Source of the DNA: Apostichopus japonicus
Lineage: Eukaryota; Echinodermata; Holothuroidea; Aspidochirotida; Stichopodidae
Assembly (NCBI RefSeq): GCF_037975245.1
Contig: NC_092582.1
Coordinates: 21,228,577-21,292,576 of the forward strand
Length of the DNA stretch: 64,000 nt
Direction: 5' to 3'
In this document: positions 37,801-45,433 of the stretch, piece after piece
How the letters are laid out: each line of letters starts with the position of its first letter
Numbering within the stretch: position 1 is the stretch's first letter
Translations under genes and position numbers: made by a program
Notes under the pieces: model-generated
Databases searched by the model: none
What the model saw: the letters and a program-made list of their open reading frames with translations, nothing else
What the model was told of the DNA's origin: nothing

Positions 37801-40800
37801 AGATATCAGATTTGACAAAAGATATAAGATCACGAATCATACTGTAGCTCACACTGACCACAGTCACCAACATGGCATCTTTCTGTGTCTACACAGTCAC
37901 TAACATGGCATCTTTCTGTGTCTACTCATTCACTAACATGGCATCTTTCTGTGTCTACTCATTCACTAACATGGCATCTTTCTGTGTCTACTCATTCACT
38001 AACATGGCATCTTTCTGTGTCTACTCATTCACTAACATGGCATCTTTCTGTGTCTACTCATTCACTAACATGTCATCTTTCTGTGTCTACTCATTCACTA
38101 ACATGGCATCTTTCTGTGTCTACTCATTCACTAACATGGCATCTTTCTGTGTCTACTCATTCACTAACATGGCATCTTTCTGTGTCTACTCATTCACTAA
38201 CATGGCATCTTTCTGTGTCTACTCATTCACTAACATGGCATCTTTCTGTGTCTACTCATTCACTAACATGGCATCTTTCTGTGTCTACTCATTCACTAAC
38301 ATGGCATCTTTCTGTGTCTACAGTCACTAACTTGTCATCTTTCTGTGTCTACTCATTCACTAACATGGCATCTTTCTGTGTCTACTCATTCACTAACATG
38401 GCATCTTTCTGTGTCTACTCATTCACTAACATGTCATCTTTCTGTGTCTACTCATTCACTAACATGGCATCATTCTGTGTCTACTCATTCACTAACATGG
38501 CATCTTTCTGTGTCTACTCAGTCACTAACATGGCATCTTTCTGTGTCTACTCATTCACTAACATGGCATCTTTCTGTGTCTACTCAGTCACTAACATGGC
38601 ATCTTTCTGTGTCTACACAGTCACTAACATTGCATCTTTCTGTGTCTACTCATTCACTAACATGGCATCTTTCTGTGTCTACTCATTCACTAACATGGCA
38701 TCTTTCTGTGTCTACTCAGTCACTACATGGCACCTTTCTGTGTCTACTCATTCACTAACATGGCATCTTTCTGTGTCTACTCAGTCACTAACATGGCATC
38801 TTTCTGTGTCTACTCAGTCACTAACATGGCATCTTTCTGTGTCGACTCAGTCACTAACATGGCATCTTTTTGTGTCGACTCAGTCACTAACATAGCATCT
38901 TTCTGTGTCTACTCATTCACTAACATGGCATCTTTCTGTGTCTACTCATTCACTAACATGGCATCTTTCTGTGTCTACAGTCACTAACATGGCATATTTC
39001 TGTGTCTACAGTCACTGACATGGCATCTTTCTGTGTCTACAGTCACTAACATGGCATCTTTCTAGGTCTACTCAGTCACTAACATCTTTCTGTGTCTACA
39101 GTCATTAACATCTTTCTGTGTTTACACCAGTTCCTTACAGATAAAGACAACCATTCATTCCATGAATAGCTTGAAAGACACACAAAAAAAGTATTAATGT
39201 TACATTTGGTCATATGATAGGGTACTATTCTGTACCTGTACATAGAATGGGTAACCCTAACAATGTGTGCAGCTCTACAATGATATTTGTGTTTAAAGAC
39301 TAAAACATATTTTACAATTAATATTTCAGCATTATTGAATTTTCAGGGTTATTGATGTTTTTGTCTCAATTTCTGAAGCATATTATGTCATTCCAAAGTA
39401 CCAATAAAGCAAATACGCACACTTCTAAAGCTGTATCTGGTCATTAAAATTTGTTTATTCTTACTTCAATGTCCGAGATGGCTGATTTCAGAGTGCACGA
39501 AAAGTTGATAAGTCTGTTGCTTCTATAAATGGTCCCATCCTCCATAAGTCTGATGAAAGCCTCAGTTACAGCCTTGTATAGTTTTGGTTCCATGGTAAAG
39601 CATTCTCTGTCCCAGTCATATGAGGAACCCATCAATTTAAGTTGGTTGTAAATTTGATCACCTTTCCTGAAATATATGACATGTCTTGCTTGCAGATTCA
39701 AATTACTAGTTAAACATCTTGGATACACTTATGCAGAGCATTACCTTACTAAACTGAAAATGGTAAGTGTTGATAAGGATTAAGTTTGCGCATCTTTTGG
39801 ACAAGAACAAGAAGTCTGAACATGTTAGTGAATTGCCAACTACAAGCTTTCATCCATTCTACCACTTGTTGCATTGAATAAGAAAACAAGCTAAGGTATC
39901 TTCCATTGCAATGAGAAAGTAGCAGTTCATAGGCATCCACCGAAACAACTTTAATAATTATAGCATTAATATACACATTCTGACATATCAATGCACAAAC
40001 AAGAATTAAAGCAAATGGTTTACCATCTGAAGAGTAGTCTTTAATCCAGACATTCATGGCAGATGTTGTGCAGTAGTGGTTTGCAAATTAACTAAAGTAA
40101 CAGCAAAGTAAAGGGTGTATAAAGTAATACTAAACTCCAGCCAACAACTTTGATAAATTAACACATACTCATTTTTCCAATTCCAAATTTCATCTACAAA
40201 TTTCTCTCTCCCAAGATCATGTCTTGTTAGCTTCTTTTCCCTCCACAGCTTCTTCTCAACAACAACTTGAGTAGCAATGCCAGCATGGTCACATCCAGGA
40301 TTCCACAGTACAGTTTCACCTCGCATTCTGTGCCTAAATTCAAGACAGAAATAACAATGATAAAACGGGTCTAATGGCTTCAACCTGACAAAAAGTTGCA
40401 GACAACTATCTCTAGATGGCCGACATGTACTTAGCCATTTCACACAAGTGTCATTGCAACAACCGATACCCCTGTAAGCTGTTACCAATGCACATTACAT
40501 GCTGAAGTACAAATCACTTGAATACTTAAAATGTATGATGATCATGGAAGATATAAGTTACTCAGAGGTTATACACAGAAAACTCAAGTAATGATGCAAT
40601 GAAAATTGTCTGATGGTAATGTTTTGACTAACATTAAATAATATTGCACTTGGGGCTATCCTTTGGTTGATCAAAACCTTCTTTGCTTACCATCTGGAAA
40701 GAGCATCCTGAACAGATGATGTAAGAGCATGTCCCAGGTGAAGTGTGCCAGTAACATTAGGTGGTGGAATGACCATCATAAACTGACCTTTAGGATTGGG

Positions 40801-43800
40801 TTTGCTGATATCTCTTCCCTGAGAGAAAAAAGTTAACATTTGATATAACATGAATAGTGTCGGACAATAACCTGTTTGACATTTTCACTCGGACCAATTG
40901 TGGCACAGTTAAAAAAAACCAATAAAAACAAATAAAGCTTAAAACTTATAGATTTAAATTCCATTCCTTTCATTAATGTGACTTGCAGTTGACGAAATGA
41001 GTATAGTAGTCACTAATTACTGTATCAACAGAACCAAGCTTTTCTCATTGTCAAATAAACAGAATTCTGACAGCAATTGGCACAAACCTGTCTAAGACAT
41101 TGTGAACTATGTGTACAGTTTTTTGGGCCATAAATACAATTGACATGGACTATCTGAACTCATTGTTCAGTATGCTACCATCTGGCATCTATCACCGTCT
41201 TCTAATTAACATTTCCTTTCATGCTTTTTTTCATGAAATAACTACTTCTGGGGGTTTCAAAAATGTATTTGCCCTTGTGGAATCAATGATAATGATTGGT
41301 TTACTGGAGCTTGAGAGCAGAACATTGGAAACTGACCAATCAGGCACAATCAGTGAGATACACTCTTCGAGTACATAAACATAAATATTAACCATTCCTA
41401 GAAAAGGTATTATCAGAGATGAAATTAATTTTTCACAATCGAGGGCCAATTTCTGTAAACAGTTGCCCTTGGTTCATTGTAGGCTTATGGTCACTGGAGT
41501 GTAACATGGTGAAATTTGTCATTTCCTAAGTTATCAATAATACTCATTTTGATGTTCAAAACAATCATGCAGCATTAACACTGCTGGCATGATTTGGTTG
41601 GTTCAAATAAGCATTATAAGATGGCTCCTGGTGTATTGGATCTAACAAGACTACAGTTCTTGGCAAGTTATGTGGGCCATTGGTACCTTATCCCCCAGTC
41701 CTCTTCCCATATAACATAAGGCATGTTAAGAAAACTATCTATTTTCTGTTAGGGTGGTCTACTGTAATAGCTGAAAGCCTGATATTGACAAAACATGTCT
41801 CGTCATACCTCCTCTGCTGGATTATAACAACAACCTAAAGATGATATGTCCTGGAACACAACCAACATTACCAGATATCATTGTCCAGTTATTAAGAAAA
41901 GCCATCAAAGACAGAAGAACAAAAGCAAATGAAATACTTCACCAGAATAAACTAACAATTATAATTAAATGCTCACAATAATTCAGCATCTGGATACCCA
42001 CTGCTTACAGGAACACTTTCATGACACTTAACTTACTCCAAACTCAGGCTTAAAGAATCCCGACTTCTCCCACCATGGGTACCAGGCTGCTTCCACATAA
42101 GCTGGGCTGTAGCTGTCAGGCATTGCACCAGAGACATCTGAAAAAATATGAATATTTGAATGTACATATTTTTACTGCGAATAAATGATTTTGCTATTAG
42201 TAGAAATGTCTTTCGGTATTTTTTATTGCAATTCTATGATTCGACTCTCAATCACACTGTTATCAAATAATAACAGACATGTAGCTTCACTAAATGTAGA
42301 TACATGAAAACTAGACTTTTCTTGTTATTCCTATTTTTGAATTATTAGTTACTGGAGCTAAACATGTCTCCAGATGTGATCTGGGTAAAGTCATTAAATT
42401 CCAGGGTAAAATACAGAGCCAATGATGATTATCTTGAGTTAATGGGATCTAACATACAGGTATTTGTAAATATGGAATATGAAAATAACTTATTGTAATT
42501 GCAGCCTACTCCCAGTTAAAACACTTCCACTAATGTTGACCTAAAACATAAGATTGAATATGAAAAATCAGTTATATTGGCTACTACTATAAAAAGTGCA
42601 GGTTATATACATTCAAATCATTTATGTAGACTGCATCATTAATTGATTAATTAATGGGCAGAGATGATTCCACAGAAATAGTTGAAGTGTCATTAATTTT
42701 ATCTAAATATTATAAGTACATGTAGCTAACACGAAACCAAAAGTAATTACCATAATAAAGAAGGGCTCAACCCTTTGTGGATGTCAGTGAAAAATGCTAC
42801 ACCAGTCATGTAACTTGCAGGGCAATATTTAAGCAAATGAAACCCATATTTGATTTGTGAGTTTGCATATGATTCAAAGTAAATTTTTAAATTTAGGGCC
42901 ATGGGGCTTAGAATTCAGTACAATAATTATGAAGGTGCATAGTTACTGAACTGCGAAAGGAAAACCTCAAATTGGCTGATATTTTACTTGAACATTATAC
43001 TTCAAAGACATGAAATTTACTTTTGGGTTTAAATTACCTTTCCTCTCTCCAGGCTTCGTAGGTTTATCATAGGTAATCAAAGTCCTCTCTTTTTTCTTCT
43101 TTTCCTTTTTCTGTATGAAGAATAACAGTATTAACACCATTGAAAATACAGTAGGCCAGGTACTCTACAGATCGATCTAACTATATCTAGTTGCAATCTT
43201 ATAGGTAATATAAAGAGTACATTAGCTCAACAAAAAAAGTGTTGCATTTTTATGAAATTCTAAACATAAGAACATTGACAGCTTAGCAAATATTCTAATC
43301 CTTCAAGGATAAATGAACAAGGACATTATGATACTTGAGTAAAGCTTTTGGAGAACATCTGCCATGATGACATCGATACAGATCACTTGTAAGGAACAGT
43401 TTAGCCGATCAAATAAAATTAGTCCTCGTGGTCGATGAGCAAGATCTCAAGTAAGGGGTATAAATGATGCTTTCAACTAACAATGTTGAAGATTCTTAAA
43501 ACAATTAAGTATCTGTCACTGGGCTTTAATACACATTTAGCCAGGGTGGATCTGTTGCTGTTATGCCCCAATCTCCAAATAGAGGAAACCTTACAAAGTA
43601 ACAACATAGGCCTACCTCTTCTTTAGGCTTAGCATCTTGTTGTACAGCTGCTTGTTTTGCTTTCTTGGCATTGAATTTGTCTAGTTTTGCTTGTTTTTTT
43701 GCATCTTTCTTCAACTGAGCAGCTGTCTTTTGAACCGGCCCTTCATCTCCATCACCAACTGGCACATTGGGGTTACTTGCTTCCATTTCAACGTCCTGGG

Positions 43801-43831
43801 GTCCTTTGGTTGTACCTGCAGCTGCAGACAT
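19777..43831 (-). CDS. VARS1: Cytosolic valyl-tRNA synthetase (23 coding exons)
   Basis: A class I aminoacyl-tRNA synthetase that charges tRNA-Val in the cytosol and hydrolyses mischarged Thr-tRNA-Val. The 23 exons listed separately join with consistent phases to 3213 nt, 1070 aa. Domain order: Lys-rich N-terminus (35-96); catalytic Rossmann fold with HLGH (157-160); CP1 editing domain (about 300-560) with TTRIETML and [24 protein letters not shown] (586-600); KMSKS (666-670); anticodon-binding domain (about 740-940); C-terminal coiled-coil tail (about 995-1060). There is no N-terminal GST-like domain, unlike vertebrate VARS1 (about 1264 aa). The ATG at 43831 is the first in frame; earlier codons lack ATG. 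Transcription is divergent from CRYZ. Introns 6, 11, 14, 16 and 21 contain repeat arrays, two of them derived from its own splice junctions. Confidence 0.97.
19858..21630. other. VARS1 intron 22
   Basis: No exon. About 20930-21430 contains diverged, loosely periodic sequence with GGTCAACATCC, GTTGACCTTTCACC and GGATCCAC at irregular intervals, probably an eroded dispersed repeat related in style to the intron 11 module. The rest is unassigned. Confidence 0.45.
21631..21780 (-). CDS. VARS1: VARS1 exon 22 (residues 995-1044), coiled coil
   Basis: 150 nt. [19 protein letters not shown] is the C-terminal coiled coil that clasps t[19 protein letters not shown] follows. Its first ~40 nt together with the acceptor are copied in each unit of the adjacent 125-bp array. 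Confidence 0.94.
21741..22698. repeat. 125-bp tandem array seeded by VARS exon 22 acceptor (8 copies)
   Basis: The landmark GGTATCTATGACT (one copy GGTAGCTATGACT) recurs at 21766, 21891, 22016, 22141, 22266, 22391, 22516 and 22641, exactly 125 bp each time. The first copy is the real exon 22 start plus intron 21 end; the other seven are intronic. Two subtypes appear in order a b a a b a b (GTTCAGCTTCCTG versus GTTTAGCTACATC), suggesting partial dimeric growth. On the minus strand each extra copy has TAATGCAG before TCATAG, a decoy acceptor followed directly by an in-frame stop. Confidence 0.92.
22935..23107 (-). CDS. VARS1: VARS1 exon 21 (residues 937-994)
   Basis: 173 nt. Ends with CEVHMLLR before GTAGGT. 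Intron 21 (1154 bp) is mostly the 125-bp array. Confidence 0.93.
23257..23368 (-). CDS. VARS1: VARS1 exon 20 (residues 900-937)
   Basis: 112 nt. [20 protein letters not shown], then [16 protein letters not shown], ending in phase 1. Intron 20 is 149 bp. Confidence 0.93.
23945..24148 (-). CDS. VARS1: VARS1 exon 19 (residues 832-899)
   Basis: 204 nt. [19 protein letters not shown] and [10 protein letters not shown] belong to the anticodon-binding domain. Intron 19 (576 bp) includes a G-run at about 23769-23785. Confidence 0.96.
24457..24612 (-). CDS. VARS1: VARS1 exon 18 (residues 780-831)
   Basis: 156 nt. Encodes [12 protein letters not shown] and [20 protein letters not shown]. The acceptor AAACCAG at 24613-24619 keeps phase 0; a nearby TTATCAG would break the frame. 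Intron 18 is 308 bp. Confidence 0.93.
24949..25076 (-). CDS. VARS1: VARS1 exon 17 (residues 737-779)
   Basis: 128 nt. [20 protein letters not shown] continues into LWNATKFAL, the junction to the anticodon-binding helical domain. Intron 17 is 336 bp. Confidence 0.95.
25347..28857. repeat. 54-bp minisatellite, 65 units, no length variation
   Basis: The landmark AAACTA recurs from 25355 to 28811 with 64 exact 54-bp steps, giving 65 units without a single indel. Variation is almost confined to three sites (CTC/TTC, CCG/CTG and C/A at the unit boundary). Read on the + strand a unit would encode [18 protein letters not shown]. Three long frames (two on the minus strand) are open because 54 is a multiple of three. 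It occupies most of VARS intron 16. Unit order shows nested duplications: units 9-24 equal 40-55, and 17-24 equal 25-32. Confidence 0.96.
29113..29260 (-). CDS. VARS1: VARS1 exon 16 (residues 688-737)
   Basis: 148 nt. [17 protein letters not shown] is highly conserved in ValRS. Intron 16 (4036 bp) is almost entirely the 54-bp array. Confidence 0.96.
29711..29941 (-). CDS. VARS1: VARS1 exon 15 (residues 611-687), KMSKS motif
   Basis: 231 nt. Contains [14 protein letters not shown] and [22 protein letters not shown] (666-670) is the second class I signature. Intron 15 is 450 bp. Confidence 0.97.
30212..30546. repeat. 20-bp minisatellite made of VARS exon 14 donor site (17 units)
   Basis: On the minus strand the unit is CAGATAAGGTAATGCTACCA: the last 8 nt of exon 14 followed by its 5' splice site. 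Seventeen units run into intron 14, nearly all 20 bp. Fifteen keep GGTAATGC (one altered just after it) and the two most distal have GGTCATGC. Exonic halves vary (CAGATAGG, CATACAAG, CATGCAAG). Confidence 0.93.
30539..30609 (-). CDS. VARS1: VARS1 exon 14 (residues 587-610)
   Basis: 71 nt. [20 protein letters not shown] then WPDK. Its last eight bases CAGATAAG plus the donor GTAATGCTAC form the first unit of the 20-bp array that fills the start of intron 14. Confidence 0.96.
31210..31315 (-). CDS. VARS1: VARS1 exon 13 (residues 552-587)
   Basis: 106 nt. [19 protein letters not shown] to [11 protein letters not shown]; ends in phase 1. Intron 13 is 600 bp, nothing recognised. Confidence 0.94.
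32168..32258 (-). CDS. VARS1: VARS1 exon 12 (residues 521-551)
   Basis: 91 nt. [20 protein letters not shown] is the catalytic-core segment that contacts valine. Intron 12 is 852 bp, nothing recognised. Confidence 0.96.
32400..34600. repeat. DR1-rich ~153-bp module repeated in VARS intron 11
   Basis: A diverged module recurs through two blocks (32400-33385 and 33770-34600). It contains GACCTTTGACCTCCACC, AATAGGNTTCTTGTACT, CCAAATATGA and GAGATATNGTGTTTACAAGG. Two copies, 32668-32680 and 32821-32833, have the perfect sequence TGACCTTTGACCT and lie 153 bp apart. Each block ends in a CA-rich tract; the first is followed by a hairpin GGTTACTTGC...GGCAAGTAACC (33353-33382). A related copy in the opposite orientation lies at 52840-53230. 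I recognise the wording as a dispersed marine-invertebrate repeat. Confidence 0.7.
34665..34823 (-). CDS. VARS1: VARS1 exon 11 (residues 468-521)
   Basis: 159 nt. [19 protein letters not shown] begins the return from the editing domain to the catalytic core. Intron 11 (2406 bp) is filled with the DR1-rich module. Confidence 0.95.
35174..35277 (-). CDS. VARS1: VARS1 exon 10 (residues 434-468)
   Basis: 104 nt. [19 protein letters not shown] matches the family closely; ends in phase 2. Intron 10 is 350 bp. Confidence 0.95.
35420..35544 (-). CDS. VARS1: VARS1 exon 9 (residues 392-433), editing site
   Basis: 125 nt. [20 protein letters not shown] includes the conserved Asp of the HDxxDYEVG motif used by IleRS/ValRS/LeuRS editing domains. 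Intron 9 is 142 bp. Confidence 0.96.
35936..36115 (-). CDS. VARS1: VARS1 exon 8 (residues 332-392), editing site
   Basis: 180 nt. [16 protein letters not shown] is the threonine-rich peptide of the editing pocket; [16 protein letters not shown] follows. Intron 8 is 391 bp. Confidence 0.96.
36564..36672 (-). CDS. VARS1: VARS1 exon 7 (residues 296-332)
   Basis: 109 nt. [20 protein letters not shown] opens the CP1 editing domain. Intron 7 is 448 bp. Confidence 0.95.
37861..39127. repeat. 33-bp minisatellite, about 38 units
   Basis: The unit includes ACATGGCATCTTTCTGTGTC then TACTCATTCACTA. Variants have CAGTCACT or shortened ACAGTCACT, and the right end decays. It lies in VARS intron 6. Frames of 11 residues per unit ([11 protein letters not shown]) are open only because 33 is a multiple of three. 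Confidence 0.93.
39465..39666 (-). CDS. VARS1: VARS1 exon 6 (residues 228-295)
   Basis: 202 nt. Encodes [15 protein letters not shown] through [12 protein letters not shown], leading into the editing insertion. Intron 6 (2792 bp) holds the 33-bp minisatellite. Confidence 0.96.
40169..40333 (-). CDS. VARS1: VARS1 exon 5 (residues 173-228)
   Basis: 165 nt. Encodes [20 protein letters not shown], part of the active site. The donor GTATGT was chosen because it keeps phase with exon 6 (GA joins G to give Glu). Intron 5 is 502 bp. Confidence 0.94.
40691..40818 (-). CDS. VARS1: VARS1 exon 4 (residues 131-173), HIGH motif
   Basis: 128 nt. [16 protein letters not shown] carries the class I ATP-binding signature (HLGH at 157-160). 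Ends in phase 2 inside the Trp173 codon. Intron 4 is 357 bp. Confidence 0.97.
42037..42137 (-). CDS. VARS1: VARS1 exon 3 (residues 97-130)
   Basis: 101 nt. Encodes [20 protein letters not shown] and the Trp-rich start of the catalytic core. Donor GTAAGT. Intron 3 (1218 bp) has no recognised feature. Confidence 0.95.
43038..43110 (-). CDS. VARS1: VARS1 exon 2 (residues 73-97)
   Basis: 73 nt, phase 0 to 1; [20 protein letters not shown] matches the linker before the catalytic domain. Intron 2 (900 bp) has no recognised feature. Confidence 0.92.
43616..43831 (-). CDS. VARS1: VARS1 exon 1 (residues 1-72)
   Basis: Starts [10 protein letters not shown], ends in phase 0 before GTAGGC. It encodes the Lys/Ala-rich basic tail ([20 protein letters not shown]) that in eukaryotic ValRS assists tRNA binding. 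Upstream, 43850-43910, is an imperfect ACT trinucleotide tract in the presumed 5' UTR. Intron 1 (505 bp) shows nothing notable. Confidence 0.92.
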
Positions 43832-45304
43832 TTTATCACTAGTAGGTACTATAGTATTACTAGTAAGTACAGTAGTAGTAGTTAGGCCAGTAGTACTAGT
43901 AGTAGTAGCCAAGGCCCTAGTCTACGGAAGTTAGTTTTGAGCACAAAAGGTTGAAATATATCCGCAAGAATGATGTTTGTATATAACGTTAGGGGTACAA
44001 CTACGGAAAATAATCTACTGTACTACCGTTAAATTAGATTTGTTACTTTAACGACGAAACCTGGTCCTCCTAACGCAACTTTTCGACGATATTGCATAGC
44101 CCTATGTATTTAACTGAATGACACACATGTCTCAGGCTAGATTGCATCATCATAATAAAATATAAAATAAACAAATATGTATAGAACAATTAAATAATTG
44201 TACAATAGATGTATTCATTTGTGATATTTCATAATTGTTTACAGTTTTAAAATATTATTACTAATTTATTTAAGACCTTTTTCATATATTTAGTAATTAG
44301 ATTAGTTTTCAAAAATGTCAATATCTGGTTCAAGGTTGTAATGGCAGCTTCCATGTTATCTAGGGGCCTAGCCTGCCTCTATGTATTTGTCTAAGCAGGA
44401 CCGACTGTACGTAATTTCATACTATATAACCTATATATAGCTAAGTTGTTAAGTATTGCCATCGATAGGTCTATATTATGAAATTGTGCTTGTAAGTAGC
44501 ATACCAGCACGTTACGCAAAACTTCCATGATCATAAATGTTTCAAACTGCAAGCCCAGGAGTGTAATGTCGCTGATGTTTCAAGCAATGAATAATAATAC
44601 TACATGTACTGTAGGCTAGTCCTAATTACTAAATTAGTTTATCTTATGACCTTTAATTTAAAATAGTAATATCATTACAGTGACTGCTTAGGCTCAGTTG
44701 TTACTGTTAGTAATAGTAGTACTGTTCAACAGTTCAGTGTGACTGTGAGCGGAGTAGATGCTAGAGAAATGGACCCAGGGTTATATTGAGCAAAACATTT
44801 AATTCTCTTTTAACAAATTCACAAACAGTTACCATATAAAATATGTAATTCGATTGAAGGTAGATTTTTGCAGTTATTGCTGCATTATGCATTCCATAGT
44901 GAGCATAACCTAACTGACCCCTTACTCTACAATCTGTTTAGTACTATATTATTGGAAAGTGTGGCACGATATTTGTTGGCATAGTGACAAGGTTTTCCAA
45001 AAAACTGTTCATCTCTATACATCTATATTGTACTTGTAGCAGATCAAGCTTATTGTATATCTAGAAAAGGTCCATTCCAAAAGCAAATTGAAACTGCCTG
45101 CTCTATAATGACAATTGAAAAGAAGTCTGTATTAATGTGATAGTGGCCATCCACATTAAGTGCTCCTCGATACGATCATGGATGCATGACTGAATTGTAA
45201 AGTGACTGTGGAGCTTTGTGTTGTAATTTGAAAGTTTGCAGTAGAGGGACCTGCTTTATAACTTACTCAAGTTTCTTTTGAAAACCATACTTTTTGTTTT
45301 ACAG
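43832..45304. promoter_or_regulatory. Shared upstream region of divergent VARS1 and CRYZ
   Basis: About 1.5 kb separates the two start codons, which point away from each other. It should contain both promoters and any 5' untranslated exon of CRYZ, since the first CRYZ coding exon begins at a splice acceptor (TTTTACAG ending 45304). No TATA box or CpG-rich core can be assigned with confidence. An imperfect ACT/AGT trinucleotide tract at 43850-43910 lies just upstream of the VARS start. Confidence 0.5.
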
Positions 45305-45433
45305 CCTTCCATGTCTTTATCTAATAGGATAGGACCATTGACAATGAGAGCAATCAGAGTGGCAACATTTGGAGGTCCAGAGGTCCTTCAAGTTAAGACT
45401 GATGTAACCATACCTCAGCCTGCTGATAATGAG
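45305..45433 (+). CDS. CRYZ: CRYZ exon 1 (residues 1-41)
   Basis: The exon begins at the acceptor TTTTACAG (45304) with six untranslated bases before ATG at 45311, and ends in phase 0 before GTATGT. It implies an upstream non-coding exon. Confidence 0.9.

Noticed and set aside
37872-38987. Open frames in the 33-bp array ([11 protein letters not shown] repeats) as a gene
   Set aside because: Same artefact of a period divisible by three. Several overlapping frames are open at once and frames shift where units are shortened.
43832-43912. N-terminal extension of VARS upstream of the ATG at 43831 (Thr/Ser-rich ACT repeat)
   Set aside because: The extension has no ATG; it opens with TTG and is a trinucleotide tract, so it is treated as 5' UTR.
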